Part shown: piece by piece, positions 9,064-17,668 of the stretch
Layout of the letters: every line of letters begins with the position of its first letter
How positions within the stretch are numbered: the stretch's first letter is position 1
Origin: Pseudomonadota bacterium
GTDB taxonomy: Bacteria; Pseudomonadota; Alphaproteobacteria; Sphingomonadales; Sphingomonadaceae
Assembly: GCA_023391375.1 (NCBI GenBank)
Contig: JAEWBB010000024.1
Location: forward strand, 124,001 to 188,000
Length of the DNA: 64,000 bases
Direction of reading: 5' to 3'
Notes under the pieces: model-generated
Seen by the model: only the letters and a program-made list of their open reading frames with translations
Told to the model about the DNA's origin: nothing
The model's database searches: none
Translations under genes and position numbers: made by a program

Positions 9064-9225
9064 ATGGCGAAATTTCTCAAGCTGATCCGTAACAACAAGG
9101 GTGCGACCGCGATCGAATACGGCCTGATTGCCGCTCTGATTGCCGTCGCCGCCATCGGCGCGATGAAGGGCATCGGCACCAAGCTGAGCTCGACCTTCAC
9201 GAACGTTTCGGGCCAGCTGATCTAA
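9064..9225 (+). CDS. Flp/Fap-type pilin, copy 1
   Basis: This 53-aa class IVb pilin has the family signature: a short basic leader (MAKFLKLIRNNKG), then ATAIEYGLIAALIAVAAIGA. Prepilin peptidase would cut after the glycine and leave the glutamate at position +5. The AAAGGAG ribosome site at 9050 is good. A nearly identical pilin follows 29 bases later. Such pilins build adhesive Tad/Flp pili, but no tad or cpa assembly gene is in the window. An exact TTGACA at 8983 may belong to a promoter, though no matching -10 is evident. Confidence 0.93.
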   Translation: MAKFLKLIRNNKGATAIEYGLIAALIAVAAIGAMKGIGTKLSSTFTNVSGQLI

Positions 9226-9254
9226 CGATCAGAACCCGGCTAAGGAGATCAGGA

Positions 9255-9416
9255 ATGGCTAAGTTTCTTAAGCTGATCCGCAACAACAAGGGTGCGACTG
9301 CGATCGAATACGGCCTCATCGCCGCTCTGATTGCCGTCGCTGCCATTGGCGCGATGAAGGGCATCGGCACCAAGCTGAGCTCGACCTTCACCAACGTTTC
9401 GGGTGAACTGATCTAA
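9255..9416 (+). CDS. Flp/Fap-type pilin, copy 2
   Basis: This second 53-aa pilin differs from copy 1 by one residue (Gln51 to Glu in the C-terminal SGELI). At DNA level I count 13 differences over 162 bases, nearly all silent. A TAAGGAG ribosome site precedes ATG 9255. The leader, cleavage glycine and Glu+5 are conserved. The pair is closed by a strong terminator, so the two form a bicistronic transcript. The silent divergence with a kept protein sequence shows selection on both copies. Confidence 0.92.
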   Translation: MAKFLKLIRNNKGATAIEYGLIAALIAVAAIGAMKGIGTKLSSTFTNVSGELI

Positions 9417-9441
9417 CCACGGCTGGATCACTGTAAAAAGG

Positions 9442-9472
9442 GAGGCGGCGTCGAAAGACGTCGCCTCTTTTT
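9442..9472 (+). terminator. Intrinsic terminator of the pilin pair
   Basis: An 11-bp stem (9442-9452 with 9457-9467, one mismatch) with a GAAA tetraloop is followed by five T. Confidence 0.9.
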
Positions 9473-9574
9473 GTGCGTGACTGCTTGGCCACACCGAACG
9501 TTAAATGTCGGTTTGCAGACACTTTCGCTACAATCGTGCGTTCTCGAAGTCCCCAGATTGAAAAGTTGGACCGT

Positions 9575-9739
9575 ATGGACCGCGAGCAGATTGCCGAGAA
9601 GATGCGAAGCCGGATCACGCTTTGCCGCAATCTCGCCGACACCACCCACGACCCGGAAACGGCCAAGGCGCTGCGTCAGATCGCGGACGAAGGCCAGCGG
9701 GACCTGGACCGGCTGCTGCGTGAGGACGACGCGGACTGA
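9575..9739 (+). CDS. Small hypothetical protein, 54 aa
   Basis: From ATG 9575 the frame encodes a charged, helical 54-aa protein that begins MDREQIAEKMRSRITLC and ends in RDLDRLLREDDAD. The frame is open further upstream, but the ATG sits where the codon pattern becomes regular and just past the pilin terminator region. It lies convergent to otsA with a gap of six bases. I know no function; similar short helical proteins are common in sphingomonads, so I regard it as probably real. No strong ribosome site is visible. Confidence 0.6.
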   Translation: MDREQIAEKMRSRITLCRNLADTTHDPETAKALRQIADEGQRDLDRLLREDDAD

Positions 9740-9745
9740 ACGCTG

Positions 9746-11161
9746 CTATTCGGCATCGACCCGCAACAAGGGAGCGGGCCGACTTCCCACATGGTCGAGC
9801 CGCTCGACATAGGCGCGCCACCAATGGTGAACGTCTTCCCGCCCGATTCCCTCGAACAGCGCGCTCCACCGGTCGATCCGTTCCGCCTTTTCCATCGTCA
9901 GCGCCTCGAGGATCCGGTCGCTGATGTCGTCGCGGCTGTAGGGATTGACGATCAGCGCCCGCTTCATACGCTCGGCGGCCCCGGCGAACTGCGACAGGAT
10001 GAGAACACCGGGATCGTCCGGGTCCTGCGCCGCGACGAATTCCTTGGCCACGAGGTTCATGCCATCGCGCAGGGGGGTGACCAGCCCGACATCGGCCGCG
10101 CGGAAGATGCCGGCCAGCCCGGCGCGCGGGTAGCCCTGGTTCACATAGCGGATCGGGCTCCAGTCGACGTGGGCGAACTGGCCGTTGATCCGCCCCGATA
10201 ACTGGTCGAGCTCCTCGCGGATGTGGGCGTAGGTGTGCACTTCGCCACGTGAAGGCGGAGCGATCTGCAGCAGGTCGACCTGGTGCCGGAATTGCGGGTG
10301 CTCTTCGAGGAACCGGCGGAACCCGTTGAACCGCTCGATCAGGCCCTTCGAATAGTCGAGCCGGTCCACCCCGACGATGCACGACCTCCCGCGCAGGCTG
10401 TCCTTCAGCGTCGCGAAGGCCTGCCGCGCGTCGGCATGGTCGACAAGGCCGGTGAATTCGCGCTGATCGATGCCGACCGGGAACACGCCCGTCTCGACCC
10501 TTCGCCCTTCGAACATCACAGTCCCGTGCGCGTCGACCGCCAGGTCCAGTTCGTGGGTCACATAATGGTGGAAGCTTTCCCGCCACTCCTCGGTCTGGAA
10601 GCCGACGAGATCATAGGCGAGGAGCGATTCCACCAACCGCCGGTGGAAGGGGAGGGCGGTCAACAGCCGCATTGGCGGCCAAGGGATATGGAGGAAGAAA
10701 CCGAGCCGGTTCTTCAGCCCCTGCCGCCGCAGCCGCTGGCCCAGCGGGACCAAGTGGTAATCGTGGACCCAGATGAGGTCGTCGACGCGGATTAGCGGTG
10801 CCAGTGTCTGGGCGAAGCGGTCGTTGACCCGCTCGTATCCACGCCCGAAGTGCCGGTCGAACTCGGCCAGGTCGATCCGGTAATGGAATAGCGGCCACAG
10901 GCTGCGGTTGGCGTAGCCGTTGTAATATTCGTCGACGTCCTGGTCCTCGAGGTCGATCGTCGCGACCGTCACCCCGTCCTCGGTCCGGGTCGCGATGGTC
11001 CCGTCAAAGGTCGGCGTCGAATGGCCGGACCAGCCGAACCACAACCCCTCGGACTGTCGAAGCGCCGCCTGAAGAGCCACCGCCAATCCGCCTTGCGACG
11101 CGTCGTTGCCGCGTGCCTTGGGCACGCTGACCCGGTTAGAGACGATGACCAGACGGCTCAC
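9746..11161 (-). CDS. otsA: Trehalose-6-phosphate synthase (GT20)
   Basis: The 471-aa enzyme transfers glucose from a nucleotide sugar to glucose 6-phosphate. Visible family motifs are LVIVSNRVSVP at the start, GLWFGWSGHS, WVHDYHLVPLGQRLRRQ, GVDRLDYSKGLIERF and PLRDGMNLVAKEFVAAQ. I place the start at GTG 11161, which overlaps the TGA of the GH15 gene (GTGA) and gives MSRLVIVSNRV; longer frames extend into GH15 and add no known domain. It is the last gene of otsB-GH15-otsA. The product is a compatible solute made under osmotic or drying stress. Confidence 0.95.
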   Translation of the reverse strand: MSRLVIVSNRVSVPKARGNDASQGGLAVALQAALRQSEGLWFGWSGHSTPTFDGTIATRTEDGVTVATIDLEDQDVDEYYNGYANRSLWPLFHYRIDLAEFDRHFGRGYERVNDRFAQTLAPLIRVDDLIWVHDYHLVPLGQRLRRQGLKNRLGFFLHIPWPPMRLLTALPFHRRLVESLLAYDLVGFQTEEWRESFHHYVTHELDLAVDAHGTVMFEGRRVETGVFPVGIDQREFTGLVDHADARQAFATLKDSLRGRSCIVGVDRLDYSKGLIERFNGFRRFLEEHPQFRHQVDLLQIAPPSRGEVHTYAHIREELDQLSGRINGQFAHVDWSPIRYVNQGYPRAGLAGIFRAADVGLVTPLRDGMNLVAKEFVAAQDPDDPGVLILSQFAGAAERMKRALIVNPYSRDDISDRILEALTMEKAERIDRWSALFEGIGREDVHHWWRAYVERLDHVGSRPAPLLRVDAE

Positions 11162-12966
11162 CGGATCGTGCTCCACGGCCGCGACAGCAGGCCCGCGCAA
11201 TTGATTAGCCCGACCAGCGAATAGGTTTGCGGATAATTGCCCCACAATTCGCCGGTTTCGAAATCCGTGTCTTCCGACAGCAGGCCGGCTGGCGTCAGTC
11301 GTTCCAGCATCCGCTCATACAGCGCCCGCGCTTCGTCGGTCCGGCCTGTCAGGTGCAGCGCCTCGATCAGCCAGAAGGTGCAGAAGTTGAACGCCGTGAC
11401 CGGCAGGCCGAAGTCGTCCTCGGTGTCGTAACGCAGCATATGCTCGCCGCGCCGGAGGCCCTTTTCCACCGCCTCCAGCGTTCGCCGAAAGCGCGGATCG
11501 CCGGCCTCGACGAAATGCAGGTCGAGCAGCTGGATCAGGCTCGCGTCCAGTTCGTCGCCCTCGAACGTCGCGCCGAACCGGTCTTCGCCCTCCACCCATG
11601 ACCGCCGTTCGATTTCGCGCCGCAACCGCTGCGCCGCCTCAGCCCAGAAGTCGGCCCGGTCGTCGAGGCCCAGCCGGCTCGCGATCATCGCCAGCCGGTC
11701 ACACGCCGCCCAACACATCACTGCGCTGTAGGTGTGGACGTGGGTCCTCCCGCGCAGCTCCCACAGGCCGGCATCGGGCTGGTCGAAGCTATCGAGCGCC
11801 TGCCGACCGACCTCTTCCAGCTGGGCGAAATCGTCGGCATTGGCCATGCGGAACAACCGCTGGTCGAAGAAGGCTTGGGCACAGGACAGCACGATCTGCC
11901 CGTAGGCATCGTGCTGTACTTGTGTGTAGGCGGCGTTGCCGACCCGTACCGGCCCGTGCCCGCGATAGCCTTCGAGTTTGGGCGCGGTCCGCTCGTCGAG
12001 CCGGGTGCCGCCGTCGACCGCATAAAGCGGCTGGATCTTCCCGCCCGGCGCGGCGTCGATGATGTTGCGCAAGTAGGTGAGGTATTTCTCGAGCACGTCG
12101 AGCGCGCCTAGCCGGTTGAGCGCCTGCACGGTGTAATAGGCGTCCCGGATCCAGCAGAAACGGTAGTCCCAGTTTCGCTCCGACCCGATATGTTCGGGGA
12201 TCGAGGTGGTCAGCGCGGCGACAATCGCGCCGCTGTCCTCGTGCTGGCACAGCTTGAGGGTGATGGCAGAGCGGATCACCACTTCCTGCCATTCCAGCGG
12301 GATGGCGAGGCCGCGCACCCAGCCGCGCCAGTGGTGGCGCGTCTCGTGCAGCATGCGCGCCACTTCCTGCTCTACATTGCCGGTGAACGGCTCGTCCGGA
12401 CCGAGGAACATGTGGATCGACCGCTCCAGCCGGAACGGCTGCCCGTCGAGCATCCGGCCGATTGGCGCATCGGTGGTCAGCCGCAGCGGCTGGGGCTCGA
12501 GCAGGAAACGGATGTGGTTGGTGCCGTTGGTGCGCGCGGCATCCTGCGCGCCGTAATCCGACGTTGGGTTTAGCGCGACGCGCACCCGTGGGCTGCCCGA
12601 TACGGGCCTCACGATGCGCAGGAAGGCGACCGGCCGGTACATCCGCCCGCGCCGCTCGAACCGCGGACAAAAGTCGATCACGTCGACCGACCCACCGCGC
12701 GCGTCGACTAGCCGGGTGACGAGGATCGGCGCGTTCTTGAGGTAGGATGGGTAAGCGTCGACCTGATCTTCCAGGCTGATGCGCCATTCCCCTGCGGGAA
12801 GCCGGAATTCATCGCCGCGCTCGCTGTCGCGCGACGGGTTCAGCAAGGAACAGAATAACGGGTCGCCGTCGACCTGTGGCTGGCATCCCCACACCATTCC
12901 GGCCGCGCTGTCGACGAGCGCGTTGACCTGGCAATTGCCGATCGGCCAGAGATTCAGGTTACTCAC
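11158..12966 (-). CDS. Glycoside hydrolase family 15 protein (glucoamylase- or trehalase-like)
   Basis: The 602-aa protein has the N-terminal beta-sandwich region and C-terminal alpha/alpha barrel of bacterial GH15 enzymes. The core block ERNWDYRFCWIRDAYYTVQA matches the family, and FWLIEALHLTGRTDEA lies near the C-terminus. No signal peptide is present, so it acts in the cytoplasm. It starts at GTG 12966, overlapping the otsB stop, and ends in a GTGA overlap with otsA. Bacterial GH15 proteins act on alpha-glucans or on trehalose. Being locked between otsB and otsA makes a trehalase or a trehalose-related hydrolase reasonable, but sequence reading alone does not decide. Confidence 0.88.
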   Translation of the reverse strand: MSNLNLWPIGNCQVNALVDSAAGMVWGCQPQVDGDPLFCSLLNPSRDSERGDEFRLPAGEWRISLEDQVDAYPSYLKNAPILVTRLVDARGGSVDVIDFCPRFERRGRMYRPVAFLRIVRPVSGSPRVRVALNPTSDYGAQDAARTNGTNHIRFLLEPQPLRLTTDAPIGRMLDGQPFRLERSIHMFLGPDEPFTGNVEQEVARMLHETRHHWRGWVRGLAIPLEWQEVVIRSAITLKLCQHEDSGAIVAALTTSIPEHIGSERNWDYRFCWIRDAYYTVQALNRLGALDVLEKYLTYLRNIIDAAPGGKIQPLYAVDGGTRLDERTAPKLEGYRGHGPVRVGNAAYTQVQHDAYGQIVLSCAQAFFDQRLFRMANADDFAQLEEVGRQALDSFDQPDAGLWELRGRTHVHTYSAVMCWAACDRLAMIASRLGLDDRADFWAEAAQRLRREIERRSWVEGEDRFGATFEGDELDASLIQLLDLHFVEAGDPRFRRTLEAVEKGLRRGEHMLRYDTEDDFGLPVTAFNFCTFWLIEALHLTGRTDEARALYERMLERLTPAGLLSEDTDFETGELWGNYPQTYSLVGLINCAGLLSRPWSTIR

Positions 12967-13688
12967 ACCAACTCCTTCAACCAGCAGTGAACATCGGACA
13001 CAGATTCCAGCCCGAATCTCGCGTTGGTTTCCCGCGCGGGGCCGACGAGGACCGAGGTCCCGCCCAAGGAATTGACCGCCTCGAAAGCCGCCTCGTCAGT
13101 CAGGTCGTCGCCGACCATCACAGGACGCCCGAAGGCGAACGGTCGTTCCGCCATGAAAAGGCGGAGGACATCGCCCTTGTTCGGCCCGGGCAGGCGAAGC
13201 TCGCCGACCATCGCGCCGGGCTGCATCATCATGCCGTGCGTGTTGGCGATGGCTTGCAGGGCGCGGATCACGCCGGGACCCGCCTCGGGGCGCTCCCGAA
13301 AATGGACAGCGATTCCCAGCGGCTTGGCTTCGAACACCAGCTCCTCGCTCTCGGCGAAGGCTTTTGCCTCGGCAATTGCCGCCGCCACTTCGGAGCCGGG
13401 TTCGCCCGGTCCGCTCTTGCCGCTGGCACTGCGCCGTTCCAGCCCGTGCGAGCCCGATGCCGGCAGCTCCGGCAGGCCGAGGTGGTCAGTTAGATCGTCG
13501 AGCGAGCGACCGCTGATCACCGCGAGCCGGCCATCGAGCCGGATGGCGACCTGCTCGATCAGCTTACGCAGCGCGTCATCGACCTCGATCGCGTCGGGGC
13601 GGCCGGCAAACTCGACCAGCGTCCCGTCGAGGTCGAGGAAAAGCGAGGCGCTGCGGTCGAGCGCGGGCGGTTGTGGTAGGGGCCCCAT
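12963..13688 (-). CDS. otsB: Trehalose-6-phosphate phosphatase
   Basis: The 241-aa HAD-family enzyme removes phosphate from trehalose 6-phosphate. Motif I is DLDGTLVEF, motif II ISGRS, motif III the Lys of KGDVLRLF, and motif IV VGDDLTDEAAF. All catalytic residues are present. I take ATG 13688, which gives a normal N-terminus just before motif I; ATG 13748 would add twenty unusual residues. It is the first gene of the minus-strand trehalose operon and is divergent from the GT4 gene across about 97 bases that must hold both promoters. Confidence 0.93.
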   Translation of the reverse strand: MGPLPQPPALDRSASLFLDLDGTLVEFAGRPDAIEVDDALRKLIEQVAIRLDGRLAVISGRSLDDLTDHLGLPELPASGSHGLERRSASGKSGPGEPGSEVAAAIAEAKAFAESEELVFEAKPLGIAVHFRERPEAGPGVIRALQAIANTHGMMMQPGAMVGELRLPGPNKGDVLRLFMAERPFAFGRPVMVGDDLTDEAAFEAVNSLGGTSVLVGPARETNARFGLESVSDVHCWLKELV

Positions 13689-13785
13689 GCCACGCCATCG
13701 CGCGGGCGGCCAATTGGTTCCGTCAGGGAACCGCTCCGTGCGCCCCATGGTTCAGCAGGCACGTCCACTCCATCGCGGGAGAATC

Positions 13786-14850
13786 ATGTTGCGTATCGCC
13801 CAGATCGCGCCGCTGGCCGAAGCCGTGCCGCCTAAGCTCTATGGTGGCACCGAACGGGTCATCTGGTGGCTGACCGAAGCCCTCGTCGCCCAGGGTCACG
13901 ACGTTACGCTCTACGCGAGTGGCGACAGCAAGACTTCGGCCCGCCTCATCCCGTGCGCCCCGCAAGGCCTGCGCCTCGCCGGTATCGACAACCACCTCGC
14001 GTCGACCGTGGCGATGGCCGACCGCGTCCTGTCCGACGTCGATCAGTACGACATCGTCCATTTCCACATCGATTTCGTTCAGTTCCCGCTGTTTAAGTCG
14101 CTCGCCGACCGCTGCTTCACGACGCTCCACGGACGCCTCGATCTTCCCGACTTCAAGCCCGGTTTCGACGCTTTCCCGGAGATGAAGCTGGTCAGTATCT
14201 CGGACGACCAGCGCCGCCCGCTGCCCGACGCCAACTGGGCCGGCACCGTCTATCACGGGCTGCCCAGCGACCTGATCGACTTCGGCCGGGGTGAGGGCGG
14301 CTATCTCGCCTTCCTCGGCCGGATTTCGCCCGAAAAGCGTCCGGACCGCGCGATCGAGATCGCGACACGCGCCGGGCTGCCGCTCAAGATGGCGGCCAAG
14401 GTCGACAACGCCGACCGCCGCTACTTCGAGGAAGTGATCGCGCCGCTGCTCGACAACCCGCTGGTCGAATTCGTCGGAGAGATCGCCGATCACCAGAAAT
14501 CCGAATTCCTCGGCAACGCGCGCGCCCTGCTGTTCCCGATCGACTGGCCCGAACCGTTCGGCCTGGTGATGATCGAGGCCATGGCCGCGGGCACGCCGAC
14601 CATCGCCTGGAAAGCCGGCTCGACGCTGGAGGTGATGAGCGACTGTCGCAGCGGCGCCCTGGTCGATAGCATCGACGACGCGGTGGCGGCGGTGAAGGCG
14701 CTGGGCAGCGTCGACCGCACTGCCGTCCGCGCCTGCTTCGAGGAGCATTTCACCGCCGATCGCATGGCCCGCGACTATGTCCGGCTGTTCGAGCGCGCGC
14801 TCGAGGCCGGACCGGCCAACGACCGCACTTCCTTCCTTCTTGCCGGATAA
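13786..14850 (+). CDS. GT4-family glycosyltransferase
   Basis: The 354-aa protein has a GT-B fold signature: the N-terminal PPKLYGGTERVIWWLTEAL and the C-terminal PEPFGLVMIEAMAAGTP, with FLGRISPEKRPDRAIEIA between them. ATG 13786 follows a GGGAGA ribosome site; the frame is open far upstream, but that part is antisense to otsB. The donor and acceptor are unknown. The downstream debranching enzyme begins two bases after this stop, and the trehalose operon is divergent, so a role in alpha-glucan or trehalose metabolism is likely but not shown. Confidence 0.88.
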   Translation: MLRIAQIAPLAEAVPPKLYGGTERVIWWLTEALVAQGHDVTLYASGDSKTSARLIPCAPQGLRLAGIDNHLASTVAMADRVLSDVDQYDIVHFHIDFVQFPLFKSLADRCFTTLHGRLDLPDFKPGFDAFPEMKLVSISDDQRRPLPDANWAGTVYHGLPSDLIDFGRGEGGYLAFLGRISPEKRPDRAIEIATRAGLPLKMAAKVDNADRRYFEEVIAPLLDNPLVEFVGEIADHQKSEFLGNARALLFPIDWPEPFGLVMIEAMAAGTPTIAWKAGSTLEVMSDCRSGALVDSIDDAVAAVKALGSVDRTAVRACFEEHFTADRMARDYVRLFERALEAGPANDRTSFLLAG

Positions 14851-14852
14851 TC

Positions 14853-17054
14853 ATGGCTACCAACGTCCATTCGCTCGACCCGCAAGCCGCCAATGACGCG
14901 GTGCCGCAGGGTAAATATCATATCGAGGCCACGGAATCGCTCGTCGAGCGGACGCTTCGCTCGCTCAAGCACAACGATTTGTTTGCGGTGTTCGACCAGC
15001 AGGGCAATTGCAACGGCGGCGCGGATGGGCCCGACGGCCTGTTCTACAAGGATACGCGCTTCCTCTCGAAGCTGATGCTCGGCCTTGGCGGCGTGGTGCC
15101 GCTGCAACTCGGGTCGGTGCTGCTCGACGACAATGGCGCGATGGTCGTCGACCTCACCAACGCCGACCTCCATTCGAATTCTGGCCGCGTCTGGCTGCAG
15201 CGCGACACCGTCCATTTGTCGCGGTTCAAGTTCCTCGAAAGCGATGCCGCGTTCGAACGGATCCGGCTGCGCGCCTACAACCCGATCGGCCAGCCGGTAC
15301 CGCTCGAGCTCAATTTCGACGCCGACTTCGCCGACCTGTTCGAAGTCCGCGGCCAGCACCGCGCCGCGCGCGGTGAGCGAACTGTCAAGGTCGTCGGCAA
15401 CGACCGGGTGCAGTTCGATTATGTCGGGCTCGACAAGGTGCACCGCCGCACCACCTTGATTTTCGAACCTGCGCCGGACGTGATCGGCGAAACCGGCGCC
15501 CGCTGGGACATCGACCTCGACGATTGCGGCGAACAGTCGGTGGTGGTGAAGACCTGCTGCGCGATCGACGGCGAGGGACGCGAATGCCCGCCGATCGCCA
15601 AGGCCTTCCGCGACAGCCGCGGCGGCCATTCGCGCATCGTCCGCAAGCGCACCCGGCTGCGCAGCTCCAACCCGCAATTCAACGCCATCATCTCTCGCGC
15701 CTGGTCCGACCTCGACATGCTGGTCACCGACACGCCGACCGGCCCGTATCCCTATGCCGGCGTGCCCTGGTATAGCACCATTTTCGGCCGCGACGGGATC
15801 ATCACGGCGATGCAAACGCTGTGGTGCGCGCCCGGCCTCGCGCAGGGCGTGCTCAAGACGCTCGCTGCACTGCAGGCCACGGAAGTCGATCCGGTGGCCG
15901 ATGCGGAGCCGGGCAAGATCCTCCACGAAATGCGCGGCGGGGAAATGGCCGCGCTCGGCGAGGTCCCGTTCAAGCGCTACTACGGCACCGTCGACGCCAC
16001 GCCGTTATTCGTCATGCTGGCCGGCCGCTACGCCCGCCGCACCGGCGACCTCGATACGGTCCGTTCCATCTGGCCCAACATCAAGGCCGCCCTGAAGTGG
16101 ATGGACGATTACGGCGACCTCGATGGCGACGGGCTGATCGAATACGCCCGCCAGACCGACAAGGGCCTGTCGAACCAGGGTTGGAAGGACAGCGCCGACA
16201 GCATTTTCCACAAGGACGGGCGGCTGGCTCACGGCCCGATCGCTCTGTCTGAAGTCCAGGGCTATGCCTTCGCCGCACGGCAGGGCGCGGCCGACATCGC
16301 CGAAGCCTTGGGCGATGACGCGATGGCGGCCGAGCAGCGGGCCAAGGCCGAGCAGTTGCGCGGCCTGTTCGAAGAGCTGTTCTGGCTCGAGGACGAGCAA
16401 TTCTATGCCATCGCCCTCGACGGCGAAAAGCGCCCTTGCCGGGTGCTGTCGTCCAACGCCGGTCACTGCCTGTTCGCCGGCATCGCCGCGCCCGACCGTG
16501 CGCGCAAGGTCGGCCAGACGCTCCTGTCCGGCAAGTTCTTCTCCGGCTGGGGCGTGCGGACGATCGCCGCGGGCGAGGCGCGGTTCAACCCGATGAGCTA
16601 TCACAATGGCTCGGTCTGGCCGCACGACAACGCGCTGATCGCGCTCGGCCTCGCGCGATACGGATTGAAGAAGGAAGTGGCGACGCTGCTCGGCGGGATG
16701 TTCGATGCCGCGATCTACGACGACTTGCGGCGCCTGCCGGAACTGTTCTGCGGCTTTTCGCGCCGCCGCCGCTGCGCGCCGACCTCCTATCCGGTCGCCT
16801 GTTCGCCGCAAGCGTGGGCCGCCGCGACGCCGTTTGCGCTGATCGAGGCCGCGCTCGGCCTCGACATCGACCACCGCTCCGCCAGCCTCGAACTCGACCG
16901 GCCGGTGCTCCCGGCGCTGCTCGACGATCTCGCGATTTCAAACCTGGCAGTGGGTGAGGCGACGCTGGCGCTGGGCATTGCCCGAAGCCGCGACGACGTC
17001 ACCACTGCGGTCACCGACCGCCGCGGCGAGGCCACCGTCAGCATCACAAAGTGA
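14853..17054 (+). CDS. Amylo-alpha-1,6-glucosidase / debranching-type enzyme
   Basis: The 733-aa protein has the N-terminal domain of bacterial glycogen-debranching enzymes (GLFYKDTRFLSKLMLGLGG at about residue 65) and a C-terminal alpha/alpha-toroid glucosidase domain. The latter contains YAGVPWYSTIFGRDGIITA, GLSNQGWKDSADSI and NPMSYHNGSVWPHDNALIA. It probably hydrolyses alpha-1,6 branches in a cytoplasmic glucan. It starts two bases after the GT4 gene, so they form one operon. Known homologues sit next to a GT4 gene in many alphaproteobacteria. No glgB or glgA is in the window. Confidence 0.9.
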   Translation: MATNVHSLDPQAANDAVPQGKYHIEATESLVERTLRSLKHNDLFAVFDQQGNCNGGADGPDGLFYKDTRFLSKLMLGLGGVVPLQLGSVLLDDNGAMVVDLTNADLHSNSGRVWLQRDTVHLSRFKFLESDAAFERIRLRAYNPIGQPVPLELNFDADFADLFEVRGQHRAARGERTVKVVGNDRVQFDYVGLDKVHRRTTLIFEPAPDVIGETGARWDIDLDDCGEQSVVVKTCCAIDGEGRECPPIAKAFRDSRGGHSRIVRKRTRLRSSNPQFNAIISRAWSDLDMLVTDTPTGPYPYAGVPWYSTIFGRDGIITAMQTLWCAPGLAQGVLKTLAALQATEVDPVADAEPGKILHEMRGGEMAALGEVPFKRYYGTVDATPLFVMLAGRYARRTGDLDTVRSIWPNIKAALKWMDDYGDLDGDGLIEYARQTDKGLSNQGWKDSADSIFHKDGRLAHGPIALSEVQGYAFAARQGAADIAEALGDDAMAAEQRAKAEQLRGLFEELFWLEDEQFYAIALDGEKRPCRVLSSNAGHCLFAGIAAPDRARKVGQTLLSGKFFSGWGVRTIAAGEARFNPMSYHNGSVWPHDNALIALGLARYGLKKEVATLLGGMFDAAIYDDLRRLPELFCGFSRRRRCAPTSYPVACSPQAWAAATPFALIEAALGLDIDHRSASLELDRPVLPALLDDLAISNLAVGEATLALGIARSRDDVTTAVTDRRGEATVSITK

Positions 17055-17068
17055 TTGGCCGCGCCAAC

Positions 17069-17094
17069 AAAAAAGCCCGCCGATAGGCGGGCTT
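17069..17094 (-). terminator. Terminator of tRNA-Ala, shared with the debranching gene
   Basis: A perfect 9-bp stem (17073-17081 with 17086-17094) with a GATA loop. Read on the minus strand it is followed by a run of T just after the tRNA; on the plus strand the T tail is weak, so it mainly stops the tRNA transcript. Confidence 0.8.
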
Positions 17095-17105
17095 CAAAGG
17101 ACGGA

Positions 17106-17181
17106 TGGTGGAGCCGAGGGGGATCGAACCCCTGACCTTCGCAATGCCATTGCGACGCTCTCCCAGCTGAGCTACGGCCCC
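17106..17181 (-). tRNA. tRNA-Ala (GGC anticodon)
   Basis: The 76-base cloverleaf on the minus strand has acceptor GGGGCCG paired with CGGCTCC, including the G3:U70 pair that marks alanine tRNA. The anticodon loop is ATGGCAT, giving GGC. The T loop GGTTCGATCCC and an encoded CCA are present. Confidence 0.96.
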
Positions 17182-17246
17182 AATCCGACCGCGCCTTTAG
17201 GGGCGATTTTCCCGTCCTTCAACGGGAAAATGCCCCCCGAACGCGA

Positions 17247-17567
17247 TTAATTCTCTTCGTCGTCGTCGCTCTTGCCGACACCCAGGTCATCGTCGTCGGT
17301 CGCAAGGTCGACTTCGTCGTCGGCGCTGGGCTCTTCGTCCTCGTCGATCGCCAGATCGTCGTCTTCATCCGACGTGCTGTTGTCCTTCTTGGCCTTCTCG
17401 CTCGGCGCGGCCTCGAACGGCAGCGGCTGCTTCGACTTGAGCACCGGCTCCGGCAGGAAGGTGGTGCCGCATTCGATGCAGGTCACCGGGTTCTCTTCGC
17501 CCAGGTCGTAGAAGCGCGTCGCGCACTTCGGACAGGTGCGCTTGTGGCCCCATTCGGGTTTGACCAT
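17247..17567 (-). CDS. FYDLN acid domain protein (TIGR02300-type)
   Basis: The 106-aa protein starts MVKPEWGHKRTCPKCATRFYDL, has a four-cysteine zinc-ribbon (CPKC and CIEC), then about 60 residues very rich in Asp and Glu. This is the layout of the alphaproteobacterial FYDLN family, whose function is not known. A GGAGACAG ribosome site precedes ATG 17567. It is divergent from cmk. The acidic tail is low in complexity, so its exact length is not informative. Confidence 0.88.
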   Translation of the reverse strand: MVKPEWGHKRTCPKCATRFYDLGEENPVTCIECGTTFLPEPVLKSKQPLPFEAAPSEKAKKDNSTSDEDDDLAIDEDEEPSADDEVDLATDDDDLGVGKSDDDEEN

Positions 17568-17668
17568 CGGTCTGTCTCCAATATATTCTTTGCGCGAGCG
17601 GGCAGGGCGCCAGCCGCGAAATCGGGCGCGCCTTGCCATAGCCCCGCCGCCCTGTCAAAGCCGCCGCC

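Noticed and set aside
17272..17400. Repeat array in the FYDLN gene
   Set aside because: The repetitive GTC/GTCG pattern encodes an Asp/Glu-rich tail and is a coding low-complexity run.
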